Made by a program: the position numbers and the translations under genes
Notes under the pieces: generated by a model
What the model was told of the DNA's origin: nothing
The model's database searches: none
Seen by the model: the letters and a program-made list of their open reading frames with translations, nothing else
Shown here: positions 8,512 through 17,932 of the stretch, one piece after another
How positions within the stretch are numbered: the first letter of the stretch is position 1
Layout: the number at the start of each line of letters is the position of its first letter
Origin: Methanobacteriota archaeon
GTDB lineage: Archaea; Methanobacteriota; Methanobacteria; Methanobacteriales; Methanobacteriaceae
Direction of reading: 5' to 3'
Length of the DNA stretch: 64,000 nt
NCBI GenBank assembly: GCA_029556335.1
Contig: JAKQFA010000035.1
Span: 1 to 64,000 of the forward strand

Positions 8512-9426
8512 TTAAGGGGGGAGGGCTAACATTCGCTCCACTGCACTACGGGCCCGGTTAGCCACCTCCGGGTCCACCACCACTTGGTATTTTTCGGTTA
8601 TAAGAGAGTTTTTCACCTTTTCCAGAGTATGGAGCTTCATGTTCGTACATATAGCCTCGGATAGAAGTGGTACTATGGTTTTGTCAGGATATTCCCTGGA
8701 GAGCCGGGTTACCATGTCCATTTCAGTGCCTATGAGGAAGGTGTCACTTGGTGATGAGGCCACGTAGTGTACCATGCCCCCGGTGCTAAGGATCTGGTCC
8801 GCCATCTCCTGCAACTCCTGATCACATTCTGGATGGATTAACAGTTCTGCGCCGGGGTATTTCTCCTTCATAACCATGATATCCGTGGGCTGGAACATTT
8901 TGTGCACGTAACAGTGACCACCTTCTGGTATGGGAATTATCTCTTTATCCACTTGTTGGGCTACGTAGGAGGCCAGATTCATGTCAGGGCCAAATAGTAT
9001 TCTCTTTTCAGAGAGGCTTTCTACTGCCTCCACAGCATTGGCCGAGGTGCACAGGATATCGGCTTCAGCTTTGGCTTCTGCCAGTGTGTTCACATATAAA
9101 ACCACTGCTGCATCAGGGTAACGCCTTTTATATTCCCGGACCTCCTTAGCTGGGAGCATATGGGCCATGGGGCACTCCGCTGAGATGTCGGGTAGTAAAA
9201 TTTTCTTATCAGGGTTTAGTATGTAGGCTGTTTCAGCCATGAAGTCCACTCCACAGAACACCACCATATCCACGTCTTCGATCTGGCTAGCCTTAAGGCA
9301 GAGTTCCAGGGAGTCCCCTAGAAAATCAGCAACCTCCTGTATCTCTGCAGTTTGATAATTATGAGCTAATATAATGGCATTTTTCTGTTTTTTAAGTTTT
9401 AGGATTTCTTTTTGTAGCTGATTCAA
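8512..9426 (-). CDS. nadA: Quinolinate synthase NadA
   Basis: Condenses iminoaspartate with dihydroxyacetone phosphate to quinolinate in de novo NAD synthesis, using a [4Fe-4S] cluster. The 304-residue length matches archaeal and thermophilic NadA. Visible signatures are AHNYQTAEIQ near the start, the cluster Cys in SAECPMAHM (about 85), the Cys in HPECDQEL (about 172) and the Cys in SEAICTNMK (about 259), together with the substrate motif CGVDFMAETA. It is the first gene of a probable three-gene minus-strand run. The usual partner nadC is not in the window. Confidence 0.97.
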   Translation of the reverse strand: MNQLQKEILKLKKQKNAIILAHNYQTAEIQEVADFLGDSLELCLKASQIEDVDMVVFCGVDFMAETAYILNPDKKILLPDISAECPMAHMLPAKEVREYKRRYPDAAVVLYVNTLAEAKAEADILCTSANAVEAVESLSEKRILFGPDMNLASYVAQQVDKEIIPIPEGGHCYVHKMFQPTDIMVMKEKYPGAELLIHPECDQELQEMADQILSTGGMVHYVASSPSDTFLIGTEMDMVTRLSREYPDKTIVPLLSEAICTNMKLHTLEKVKNSLITEKYQVVVDPEVANRARSAVERMLALPP

Positions 9427-9574
9427 CCTAAATCTCTCCTAATTAAGATAAATATGAGTTTATAAATAAGGTGACTGGAAAAATTTTGGTACTTGGTATA
9501 TAAATTGTCTTTTATGATCCTAGAAAAGTTATGGTGCCAGAATCAGGATACCCCTGCATCGGATAATTATCTCA

Positions 9575-10336
9575 TCATATTTCAGCGCCCTGTAAGGCCT
9601 GTTCACAGTGGCAATCTCTCCTGAGCGGCGTGTTTTGGATGGACTCTAAGAGTAAAGTGGTTAACTCTTTCTTTTTCCCCTCCATGATCCCGAAGACCTC
9701 GTCAATGGTAACCTTGTCCTGTGAAATGGAAGCCGCATGGTTGGTTACCATGCACACCGAGGCGTAGCACATGGAAAGTTCACGGGCCAAGACCACCTCG
9801 GGTAAGCCCGTCATACCCACTACCGTTCCTCCCAGACTGTGGAACATCCTTATTTCCGCCGGGGTTTCAAAGCGGGGTCCCTCCACACAGACGTACACTC
9901 CTCCATCCACCACTTTCCCCGAGTCCAAAAGCACCCTTCGCAGGTGGGGGCAGTATGGCTGGGTAACATCCACGTGTACAGTGCGATGATCATAAAAGGT
10001 TAATGGTCGGTGGTGGGTGAAATCCAGGAAATCGTCGGGGGCCAGGAAGGTTCCGGGTTTTAATTTTTCATCCAGGGATCCCACAGCATTGGTGGCCAGT
10101 ATACGCTTCACTCCCAGTTTTTGAAGGGCGCAGAGGTTGGCCCGGTAGTTGATACGATGGGGTGGGTAGTCATGGCCCTGGTGGTGCCGGGGCATGAAGA
10201 ACAGTGGTGTGTCATTTATCATAAAGCGAGTGATCTGGGGTGATTCACCGTAGGGTGTGTTCATCACCATGGTTTCCAGTTCTTCGCCCTCTTCCACCAG
10301 CCGGTAGATTCCAGTTCCTCCAATAACTGCCAGCAT
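9575..10336 (-). CDS. Purine nucleoside phosphorylase family, probably S-methyl-5'-thioinosine phosphorylase
   Basis: A 253-residue member of the PNP/MTAP family. It has the phosphate-binding GGTGIY at the start, the MPRHHQGHDYPPHRINYRA segment, FFEGPRF-like VEGPRFETPAE and GMTGLPEVVLARE. Where adenine-specific MTA phosphorylases carry two aspartates (TDYD), this protein reads TNHAA. An Asn there is the mark of enzymes that use 6-oxopurines. As I recall, the Methanocaldococcus homologue MJ0060 acts on methylthioinosine after deamination of MTA, so the same methionine-salvage route is likely here. The gene lies 17 bases downstream of rtcB on the same strand. Confidence 0.88.
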   Translation of the reverse strand: MLAVIGGTGIYRLVEEGEELETMVMNTPYGESPQITRFMINDTPLFFMPRHHQGHDYPPHRINYRANLCALQKLGVKRILATNAVGSLDEKLKPGTFLAPDDFLDFTHHRPLTFYDHRTVHVDVTQPYCPHLRRVLLDSGKVVDGGVYVCVEGPRFETPAEIRMFHSLGGTVVGMTGLPEVVLARELSMCYASVCMVTNHAASISQDKVTIDEVFGIMEGKKKELTTLLLESIQNTPLRRDCHCEQALQGAEI

Positions 10337-10353
10337 GTTCCCTGTCCTGTACT

Positions 10354-11802
10354 TTATCCCTTGGCCACTCCCAGTGGCACCATCTTAGCCACCAAACGGG
10401 ATATACCGGTTTCATGGACTGTTTTCACTACTACATTCACATCTTTATATGCCCCTGGAGCTTCTTCAGCCACGATGGGCATAGAAGTTGCCTTTATATA
10501 TATGCCCCGGTCAGCAAGGACCTTCTTAACCTCTTCTCCATGGTAGGTGCGCTTAGCACCTGCTCGACTCATCTTGCGGCCTGCTCCATGTGCAGTGGAG
10601 CCGAAAGTTTCCTCCATGGCTGTTTCGGTGCCGTGGAGGATGTAGGATGCGGTTCCCATAGTCCCTGGTAAGAGTACGGGTTGGCCCACCTCCCGGTAAC
10701 AGGAGGGGATTTCCCTTCGGCCTGGTCCGAAGGCCCGGGTGGCTCCCTTACGGTGCACGTAAACCTCGGTGTCCCGGCCCTTGATCTTATGCACCTCCCG
10801 CTTGGCTATGTTGTGGGCCACATCGTAGACCACCCCCATATCCAGGTCTTCACTGTCACGGTGAAATACTTGTTCAAAACTTTCCCGTACCCAGTGCAGG
10901 ATCATCTGCCGGTTGGTCCAGGCGTAGTTGGCAGCAGCGGCCATTGCCTGGAAGTAGTCCTGGGCTTCATCAGAGTCCACTGGAGCGCAGGCTAGTTGCC
11001 GGTCTGGCAGGCTGATCTGGTAGCGCTTGGCTGCCCGGTCCATGCTCCGCAGGTAGTCACTGCACACTTGATGACCTAGACCCCGGCTTCCAGTGTGGAT
11101 GAGAACCACAATTTGGTCTTTTTCCAGTCCGAAAACACCGGACACTCGGTTGTTGAATATTTCATCCACCCTCTGGACTTCCAGGAAATGATTGCCCGAA
11201 CCCAGGGATCCTAACTGGGGGATTCCCCGCTTTTTAGCCTTATCACTAACCTTGGAAGAATTTGCACCCTCCATGCATCCCCCTTCTTCCAAGAATTCCA
11301 GGTCTGATTCCCATCCGAAGCCATTTTCCACAGCCCATCGGGCTCCGTTATCTAGAACATCGTCGATTTCTCCCTTTTTAAGTCTTATCTGACCTTTACT
11401 ACCAACACCTGATGGTACATTCTTGAATAAGGTATCCACCACCTCTTTGATCCGGGGTTGAACCTCACTGGTGGTGAGGTTAGTCCTTAACATCCGCACA
11501 CCACAGTTGATGTCGAAACCCACACCACCAGGACTTATAATACCTGTTCGAGCGCTGAATGCGCCTACGCCACCGATACTGAATCCGTAGCCAAAGTGTA
11601 TGTCTGGTAAACCAATGGAGAACTTCTGGATACCCGGTAGCGTTGCCACATTGGCTACTTGGTCCATTGCTCCTTTTTCCAGATTTTCTACTCCCTCCTG
11701 GTCCAGGTAGATCCTCCCTGGAACTCGCATTCCCTTCTGGTAGCTGGTGGGAATTTCCCATACATTGTCCCTGATTTTCTTTAAATTTTCCTGGATGACC
11801 AT
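10354..11802 (-). CDS. rtcB: RNA-splicing ligase RtcB
   Basis: Joins 2',3'-cyclic phosphate (or 3'-phosphate) and 5'-hydroxyl RNA ends in a GTP- and Mn-dependent reaction; in archaea it seals tRNA exons after intron removal. The 482 residues contain the metal-binding GVGFDINCGVRM (about 97-108), HTGSRGLGHQVC, the nucleotide-binding PGTMGT region and the guanylylated His in TAHGAGRKMSR (about 400). No intein interrupts it, although inteins are common in archaeal rtcB. Archease, its activator, lies 250 bases upstream on the same strand. Confidence 0.97.
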   Translation of the reverse strand: MVIQENLKKIRDNVWEIPTSYQKGMRVPGRIYLDQEGVENLEKGAMDQVANVATLPGIQKFSIGLPDIHFGYGFSIGGVGAFSARTGIISPGGVGFDINCGVRMLRTNLTTSEVQPRIKEVVDTLFKNVPSGVGSKGQIRLKKGEIDDVLDNGARWAVENGFGWESDLEFLEEGGCMEGANSSKVSDKAKKRGIPQLGSLGSGNHFLEVQRVDEIFNNRVSGVFGLEKDQIVVLIHTGSRGLGHQVCSDYLRSMDRAAKRYQISLPDRQLACAPVDSDEAQDYFQAMAAAANYAWTNRQMILHWVRESFEQVFHRDSEDLDMGVVYDVAHNIAKREVHKIKGRDTEVYVHRKGATRAFGPGRREIPSCYREVGQPVLLPGTMGTASYILHGTETAMEETFGSTAHGAGRKMSRAGAKRTYHGEEVKKVLADRGIYIKATSMPIVAEEAPGAYKDVNVVVKTVHETGISRLVAKMVPLGVAKG

Positions 11803-12053
11803 TGAGCACTCATCTCCTTATCTTTTTATCTTAGCTTGAAGTTATTATCATATTATTAAAAAGAATAGAACAGGCAATTAAATTCTGAATTAGTTATAAA
11901 TTAAATATTGCCTATTAAACTAATAAACTTATACATTAACATATTGAAGATAGTTTTCCAGGAGTTTGAGGCATTTAAACTAGCACCACACCTTATTATT
12001 ATATCAAAGCCCTGGAAGACATTATGATTTTTTCTGTTACGGAGAACCCTGAT

Positions 12054-12497
12054 TCACACATCCAGTATGACCTGTAACTTGTAGCCATCCTCCTCTTCTA
12101 TTTCCATGAGGTGGTAGGTGACAGCCTTAACCTCATCCCTGCTCTCATGGTAGGATTGTTCAAACTCCTCCCCCCACGTCACGGCTTCTAACCAGTAGCC
12201 ACTGGCTTCATCTCCTGTTATATCCACCTGGAAGCGGGAGAAAACAAGGTACTCTGTATCGTGGAGGAATATGAGTTCGTTTAGCCAGTCGTAGAGGAGT
12301 GCCTTTTTATCCTCGGACTTTAAACTTATATTTTTTTTAATCAATGGTTTTAATACAGAGGTATCAGTTATAACTTCAAAAAGGGCCAACCCAGCGTTTT
12401 GGAAGGCCTCGTTAAGTGTTTCACCATAAGCCCGGTATCCGATATCGGCGGTGACGTCAAAAAATTCGAAGGGCTTTTTTCGGGGATTGGGATGCAC
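12054..12497 (-). CDS. Archease, RtcB activator
   Basis: A 147-residue archease. This small protein promotes guanylylation and multiple turnover of RtcB and has been linked to tRNA methylation in archaea. The N-terminal FFDVTADIGYRAYG (with the metal-binding Asp), the middle LLYDWLNELIFLHDTEYLVF and the C-terminal VKAVTYHLMEI are the family hallmarks. The start is GTG with an AAGGAG site eight bases upstream. It lies just upstream of rtcB in the same direction; the 250-base gap could hold a second promoter. Confidence 0.95.
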   Translation of the reverse strand: MHPNPRKKPFEFFDVTADIGYRAYGETLNEAFQNAGLALFEVITDTSVLKPLIKKNISLKSEDKKALLYDWLNELIFLHDTEYLVFSRFQVDITGDEASGYWLEAVTWGEEFEQSYHESRDEVKAVTYHLMEIEEEDGYKLQVILDV

Positions 12498-12708
12498 TTT
12501 TAAAACTCCTTAACATCATGGTTCAAGGGTGTATTCTTTTTAATCTATTCCTACGGAGTTATATATTTTGGTGGCCAGTTTTTTTTGATTACTTGGCATT
12601 TGAACTTCCCCCTCATGTCACCTGGCACACTGCATTACTTCTCACAAGCTCTCTATCTCTTTCCTTAAATGATCCAAGATCCTCTTTGATAATAGAGGAG
12701 GTTTAAAA

Positions 12709-12900
12709 ATGCAAAAAATAGAACGGAAGAATCCAATACCTGACCTAAGAAAAAAAACAAGTTATGATGAAGAATTTGACCCAAAACTCCTGGATCCACG
12801 CTACTTTATCATAGTAACTGGTGTGATAGTGATGCTACTCATCATCAGCATCATGCTGGTGGCTGCTGCTCCCAACTCCAATTTCCCAGCCAGTATTTAA
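12709..12900 (+). CDS. Small single-helix membrane protein
   Basis: A 63-residue protein with a charged, probably cytoplasmic N-terminal half (Lys, Asp and Glu rich) and one membrane helix at about residues 34-53, followed by a short outside tail. An AGAGGAGG ribosome binding site eight bases before the ATG argues that it is translated. No family is recognised. It is divergent from archease and has no close partner downstream. Confidence 0.6.
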   Translation: MQKIERKNPIPDLRKKTSYDEEFDPKLLDPRYFIIVTGVIVMLLIISIMLVAAAPNSNFPASI

Positions 12901-13008
12901 GGTTAACAGCTAAGGCCGGATACACTGATCCTCAGGCTTTGTGGTGGTACCTCATGGGCAGCAAGCTTTGTGTAACTTGTAAAACAAGCACAATGCGTAA
13001 AGGACGGT

Positions 13009-13176
13009 CTATAAGCATTTCACAAATGATTTTATATCATCAAAATCTTTACGAGTTATGAAGTCTTCATCGTGAATTTCACAGCTTTTTTTCATCTACC
13101 CTGGGTGGAGTTTCTAGTCTTTCATCACTTCCTTTTTATGTCCGGTGATGCTGTGGAAGATCTTCCTAAGCAGCAT
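13009..13176 (-). pseudogene. Short gene relic with two in-frame TAG codons
   Basis: Reading the minus strand from an ATG at 13176 gives MLLRKIFHSITGHKKEVMKD, a TAG, KLHPG, another TAG, then MKKSCEIHDEDFITRKDFDD and a coding-like end before a third TAG. The composition is protein-like, and the last part could be translated alone from its own ATG as a 28-residue peptide. More likely it is the remnant of a gene of about 55 codons. I recognise no family. Confidence 0.25.
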
Positions 13177-13230
13177 ATCATTCTATGAGAATCTACTCCA
13201 CCTGTACTCAAAAATGATCTACCCCAGACA

Positions 13231-13764
13231 TTACCTCTTTTTTAGGTATATATTACAGTTTCCATACTTTGAATCTATATTTTCCACTCCATAAGACTTA
13301 TTAGTCGTTTCTCGCAGCAGATTACGGATGACCATTATTCCTGGACATCCTATTTCACGGGGTATGCCTTTATCCTCCAGGTTATCCGTATAGTGGTGCA
13401 TTTTACAACCTTCTACCTTAATTTCTAATTTATCATCTGTAAATGAAGCTTGAGCTTTGTTTATTACATTGTAGTTATACACCAAGAAGTGGATGAAATC
13501 GTCTAAAGCATTTTCTGGGGTGCTGAGGTCAATCTCCTGGTCTATAGAATTTGCCCGCATTTTGGTGTGGTTCCATAGATCCTTTCCAACTGTTTGAACC
13601 ACACCTCCTGCGCCTTCTCCCAATAGAGACCATAGACCAGTGCTATAACTCTCAATTAACCTCATAAGCAAGGAAAAAATGTTAGATTCATTTATTTGTG
13701 CCATTTTTCTATTGTATTCTAGATTTTTGTCATTTTTTTCATCATACTCAACCGATGAATTCAT
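13231..13764 (-). CDS. Hypothetical protein, possibly a methanogen output or V4R-like domain
   Basis: A soluble protein of about 177 residues. The start is placed at the ATG at 13764, because AGAGGA lies six bases before it; an ATG five codons earlier is the alternative. The first 35 residues are polar, followed by a helical region (SYSTGLWSLLGEGAGGVVQ) and a C-terminal half with scattered Cys and His (GCKMHHY, GCPGIM, GNCNIY). That arrangement recalls the methanogen output domain and V4R small-molecule domains, but this is a tentative impression. It has an AT-rich upstream region and stands alone. Confidence 0.6.
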   Translation of the reverse strand: MNSSVEYDEKNDKNLEYNRKMAQINESNIFSLLMRLIESYSTGLWSLLGEGAGGVVQTVGKDLWNHTKMRANSIDQEIDLSTPENALDDFIHFLVYNYNVINKAQASFTDDKLEIKVEGCKMHHYTDNLEDKGIPREIGCPGIMVIRNLLRETTNKSYGVENIDSKYGNCNIYLKKR

Positions 13765-13779
13765 TCCAATTCCTCTCAT

Positions 13780-14294
13780 TTACATTATTATAGTCATCAT
13801 AAACTGATTACTTCGATAGATCGTTTTTTATAAACGTTTACATATTTAGCTGTAAATATCAGTGCCTGATGGGAGTATATTTTTGTTTTTAAGACTCTAT
13901 AGCTCATTTTTTCCAACTTATCTATGGGACTTTTTGTAGTGGCTTGGACTAAGCCAATGATGACACTGGATAGAAATCCAGGTATACATCCCCTGAAAAT
14001 TGGTTATAGAATTTTCCACCCCATTTATCCTGTTTATCAGGGTATTATTTCTATATATATAGCTTCAAATTCTTGATGGCCTTTTTTTAATTTTAATCTT
14101 GTGTGGGAGGGCGAATATAGCCACTGCTAATATCAGCCCCCCCTGGGATGGAATGAATATTGCCATCTAAGGACAATATTCACAATTACCACTATGGTTT
14201 ATTATGCATAAATACAAACTTTAATTACAGAGAAGCATTGTTGTGCTTTACCAATAAATTTAAATAATATAATTGAGTGGCAATTTAGTGATCC
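13780..14294. other. AT-rich intergenic region with one inverted repeat
   Basis: About 500 bases without a convincing gene on either strand. The only clear structure is TGAATATTG at 14154-14162 facing CAATATTCA at 14174-14182 with an 11-base spacer. It could be an operator for the downstream regulator-like gene or an incomplete terminator; no T-run follows. A TATA-like TTTAAATAATAT lies near 14257-14270. Confidence 0.4.
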
Positions 14295-14351
14295 ATGATT
14301 ATGGTGATCAAAAGTAAATATTCCATTAGAGGGATAATGGTTGGGTTACTG

Positions 14352-14831
14352 ATGAAGAGAGTTACTGTAACAGTGGCGGAAGAAGTAGACTTAAAGTTTA
14401 AAAAAGAAGCATCAAAAAGATTCAAATTTGAACGAGGATGGTATAGTGCAGCGGTAAATGAAGCCATGAAAGCGTGGCTATCTGAAGATCCTAGTTTTGA
14501 TGGACAGAATTTCCCACGTCAACTTGGAAAGTATCTATGGATAAATTTTCGAAAGAAATTTGATGTTCACCAAATGGAACCCAATGAATGTATGAACCTG
14601 TTAATTGAGTACATTTATGGAGAAAATCATCCCATATTTTATGAAATTTCCAATGATGATGTAATTATCAATTTTTCTGGGATCCCTGAACCAGAAAATC
14701 TGGAACACCACCTCTTAAAGATGTTTCAGTTAATTACTGTAGTGCGTGCTGCCCAGGAAGACCACAAAGGTTCAAAATACAGTATAAGTGGGCTGGAAGA
14801 AGTTAAAAAAATAGTCATCAGTAAAGAATAG
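14352..14831 (+). CDS. Putative ribbon-helix-helix type DNA-binding protein
   Basis: About 160 residues from the ATG at 14352. The start MKRVTVTVAEEVDLKFKKEA looks like the beta strand and first helix of a ribbon-helix-helix or related DNA-binding fold, followed by FERGWYSAAVNEAMKAWL as a second helix. A C-terminal domain of about 100 residues is unrecognised. Upstream in-frame ATGs at 14295, 14301 and 14337 are possible; a GAGGG three bases before 14337 and an AGTGAT before 14301 leave the start unsettled. It precedes the histidine kinase by 58 bases and may be cotranscribed with it. Confidence 0.55.
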   Translation: MKRVTVTVAEEVDLKFKKEASKRFKFERGWYSAAVNEAMKAWLSEDPSFDGQNFPRQLGKYLWINFRKKFDVHQMEPNECMNLLIEYIYGENHPIFYEISNDDVIINFSGIPEPENLEHHLLKMFQLITVVRAAQEDHKGSKYSISGLEEVKKIVISKE

Positions 14832-14889
14832 GATGAATCTAGGATGCAGAAGATAGTTACCTAAACACTTCATTTAGTAGTTCTAGATT

Positions 14890-16914
14890 ATGATGATAAT
14901 GTCGAAAATTTTTAATAAAAAAAAATATTCCAACACCCTGTACCTAGCTTATATCATATTTATCTTATCCTACTCTATATTCCTGTTTTTCTTTTTTTCC
15001 AGTACTCTTGAAGGCTTGAAGTACGCCAACAACCTTACAGTAATGGTTGTTAACTTGCTAACCTTTTTGATACTAGTTTACACCGCCATAAACACGGGGT
15101 ATCTGGAGAAAAAATATCATTATGTCTGGATATTCTTAGCTATATCCCAACTGTTCTGGGTATTGGGGGATCTTATGTGGATAAATTATGATTCATTTTC
15201 AAGAGACTCCTTTGTTAATTGGATGTACCTGGCCTATAGCTTTAGGACATTTTTTTTGTGTTTATCCCTGTATTTAATTCCTAAAAGAAAGATAAATCGT
15301 GACACACACTACAAGATAACAATAGAAATTTTGATGGTGCTTGTTCTGGCATTTATGATCCTCTGGTCCCTGATCTGGCCCTTGATAACATCCCACGCAT
15401 TAGATGCAGCCAGCACATGGGTACTAGTTCCACAGATTCTACTTAATTTTGTACTGGTGTTTTTCATAATAAGCACCATAATCTATTCTGCTGGGTACTT
15501 TAAAAGGATCCCAGTTTCTTTAATTGTTATCAGTGGGATAATCCAACTGGTGACCACCATAGCTTTCGGATGCTTCACTATCCTAAATATGTACCGTGGC
15601 GGAATTCTGGATCTGGGCTGGGTCACAGCCAGCATATTCCTGGTTGTAGCTGCAGTTTATCAGGTTGATAAAAAAGTTTCTGGAACTGTGACCGCACCTG
15701 ATTGGCCTTATAACGTGCCCTCGGTGAATTATTTAATCTCCGCCCTGACAGTCCTGGGATTAATTTTAATTATGTGGGGTTATATCCTTAACAAATCACT
15801 TTTTACAGCATTTTTGATAGGTGGAGGAGTTCTGGTATTGTTAAGTATGTTCCGCCAATTTGTAACATTTAAATTATTCGAAACTAACTGGAAGAAACTC
15901 AGAAGTTCGGAGCAGAAGTATCGTGATCTGTTTAAAACCATGGCACAGGGGGTAGTTTACCAGGATACGGATGGGCATATCATTTCAGCAAATCACGCTG
16001 CTCAAAAGATTTTGGGATTCACATTGGATGAAATCACCTTCACTGATCCATCCTGGAAAACAGTTAATGACGTATCCGATTTTAGAGCAGAAGAACATCC
16101 CTCAATGGTTGCTTTAAAAACAGGTAAAATAGTCAAAAACGTGATAAGAAGAGCATATAATCCGGAAAAGGAGAAATATGTGTGGATTAAAATAAACGCA
16201 ATTCCTAAATTCAGATCTGGTGAAAATAAGCCTTATGAAGTTCACTGTATCTTCGAAGATATAACTGAGCTTATAAATTCTAAGGAACAGATTAGAAAAT
16301 CACTAGAAGAAAAAGAGATTCTAATAAAGGAGATTCATCATCGGATAAAAAATAATTTACAGATTGTTTCCAGTCTTATAAATCTTCAAAGCATGAAGGC
16401 GGAGTCATATGAAGCCGCGACTGCCCTGGATGAAAGTGAGAATAGAATACGGGCCATTGCCTTAATCCATGAGAAATTATATAAAAGTGAAAATTTGGCT
16501 CATATAAGATTAAGAGATTATATACAAGATTTAGCATCATCCATTTTTCGTTTCTATGGAGTGAATCCACATCGGATCCAGAAAAAATTGGATGTTGACA
16601 ATCTAAAAATCGATATTGACTCAGCAGTAACTCTGGGTCTGATTTTAAATGAATTAATTTCCAACTCCCTCAAGTATGCATTTCCCAATGGCGAAGGGGA
16701 GATCAGAATTGAACTGAAAATTAAGCACAACCAGTACATTCTAACGGTAGCTGACAATGGAATTGGACTTCCAAAAAACTTTAACCTCGATCAAGTACAA
16801 ACTTTAGGGATCCAATTAGTCATTAGACTGGTTAATCAATTAGAAGGCGCCATAAGTGTGGAAAATTTCACTGGAACTAGGTGGCGGATTACTTTCCCCA
16901 ACAAGTATGATTAG
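14890..16914 (+). CDS. Membrane sensor histidine kinase with PAS domain (HisKA_2 type)
   Basis: A 674-residue sensor. The first 320 residues hold about eight to nine membrane helices. A PAS domain follows (about 345-465: YRDLFKTMAQGVVYQDTDG, then VHCIFEDITE). The phosphoacceptor region is of the HisKA_2 kind, with EIHHRIKNNLQIVSSLINLQ near residue 480. The ATPase domain has an N-box (LNELISNSLKYAFP), DNGIGLP and a terminal TRWRITFP. This is the kinase type common in methanogens. The response regulator follows after about 65 bases. What it senses is unknown. No clear ribosome binding site precedes the cluster of ATGs at 14890-14901. Confidence 0.9.
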   Translation: MMIMSKIFNKKKYSNTLYLAYIIFILSYSIFLFFFFSSTLEGLKYANNLTVMVVNLLTFLILVYTAINTGYLEKKYHYVWIFLAISQLFWVLGDLMWINYDSFSRDSFVNWMYLAYSFRTFFLCLSLYLIPKRKINRDTHYKITIEILMVLVLAFMILWSLIWPLITSHALDAASTWVLVPQILLNFVLVFFIISTIIYSAGYFKRIPVSLIVISGIIQLVTTIAFGCFTILNMYRGGILDLGWVTASIFLVVAAVYQVDKKVSGTVTAPDWPYNVPSVNYLISALTVLGLILIMWGYILNKSLFTAFLIGGGVLVLLSMFRQFVTFKLFETNWKKLRSSEQKYRDLFKTMAQGVVYQDTDGHIISANHAAQKILGFTLDEITFTDPSWKTVNDVSDFRAEEHPSMVALKTGKIVKNVIRRAYNPEKEKYVWIKINAIPKFRSGENKPYEVHCIFEDITELINSKEQIRKSLEEKEILIKEIHHRIKNNLQIVSSLINLQSMKAESYEAATALDESENRIRAIALIHEKLYKSENLAHIRLRDYIQDLASSIFRFYGVNPHRIQKKLDVDNLKIDIDSAVTLGLILNELISNSLKYAFPNGEGEIRIELKIKHNQYILTVADNGIGLPKNFNLDQVQTLGIQLVIRLVNQLEGAISVENFTGTRWRITFPNKYD

Positions 16915-16981
16915 TGCAGAAAAATAAGTAGAGAGATATTATTAATTATGAGTATTAATATAACATCGTATGGAGATTCAC

Positions 16982-17767
16982 ATGAGAAAAAAGATCCTCA
17001 TAGTTGAAGATGAAAGTGTAACTTCCTTTGAAATGGAATTACAACTAGAAGCGTGGGGGTATGAAGTTGTAGGGACTGCAAATTCAGCAGATATGGCTAT
17101 CATGCAAGCAAGAAAATTTTCACCAGATCTTATGATACTGGACATCCGTCTTAAAGGTGAATTGGACGGTGTCTATGCAGCAAAACAGATTACTAAAGAA
17201 ATTAACATACCCGTAATTTATGTAACGGCCATCCCAAACGAAACCACCATCAAACAAGCCTTAAAGACCAACCCCTACGGTTACCTGATTAAACCATACG
17301 ACAAGAAAGAACTTAAATTTACAATTGAAATGGCCCTTTACCGACATCAAATCCTGGAAAACTTGAAAACAGGGCTAAAAAGCTGTCATGAACTGTATAT
17401 TTCCCCTCCAGAAATTATCATAATCCTGGATAAAGATGGTTTAGTTCGTTACGCAAATGATTCTACTCTGAAATTAGTTGGATTAAAAATTGAAGAGATA
17501 TGGGGAAGATCCATCACAGAAGTTGTCCCGGAGGAAGTAGTGAGAAAGACTTGTGAAAGTGCAAAACTGGCACTGTCCACTTCAGAAAACATTAGCGATC
17601 AACTAAAGTTTTCTAATGGAGAAAAAGTTTGCTATCTTAATTATCACCTTTTTAAGCTAAACACTGGAAAGGATGATGAATGTTATCTGGTTATTGGTCG
17701 TGACATGACCAATAAAAAAGATCTAGAAGAAAATATCCAGAAATCTGTAGCAGAATATCTTAATTAG
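16982..17767 (+). CDS. Response regulator with receiver and PAS domains
   Basis: About 261 residues from the ATG at 16982, chosen because GGAGAT lies four bases upstream. The receiver domain (about 1-120) has ILIVEDES, the phosphoacceptor Asp in LMILDIRLKG, the conserved Thr region VIYVTAI and the Lys in LIKPYDKKEL. A PAS domain follows (about 135-255). There is no DNA-binding output domain, so the signal is probably passed to another protein rather than straight to a promoter. It almost certainly pairs with the kinase immediately upstream. Confidence 0.9.
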   Translation: MRKKILIVEDESVTSFEMELQLEAWGYEVVGTANSADMAIMQARKFSPDLMILDIRLKGELDGVYAAKQITKEINIPVIYVTAIPNETTIKQALKTNPYGYLIKPYDKKELKFTIEMALYRHQILENLKTGLKSCHELYISPPEIIIILDKDGLVRYANDSTLKLVGLKIEEIWGRSITEVVPEEVVRKTCESAKLALSTSENISDQLKFSNGEKVCYLNYHLFKLNTGKDDECYLVIGRDMTNKKDLEENIQKSVAEYLN

Positions 17768-17932
17768 TTAACTTTCCTGTAACACGCTGTTCCAGCAGCT
17801 CAGAACAGTCTTTACGTGATACTAATATACGGTGCTTCAATTGATGCTAAGACCCAGTGATTGTGCAAAGGCATTATGCAAGTAATAATGAGAATATTAG
17901 TGTAGATGAGTAATTGCACTGAAATTAAACCA

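Noticed and set aside
10354..11802. Intein in rtcB
   Set aside because: The protein has the normal length of about 480 residues, and all motifs are contiguous.
12518..12706. 62-codon open frame upstream of the small membrane protein
   Set aside because: No ribosome binding site, low-complexity hydrophobic content, and it overlaps the promoter regions of archease and the next gene.
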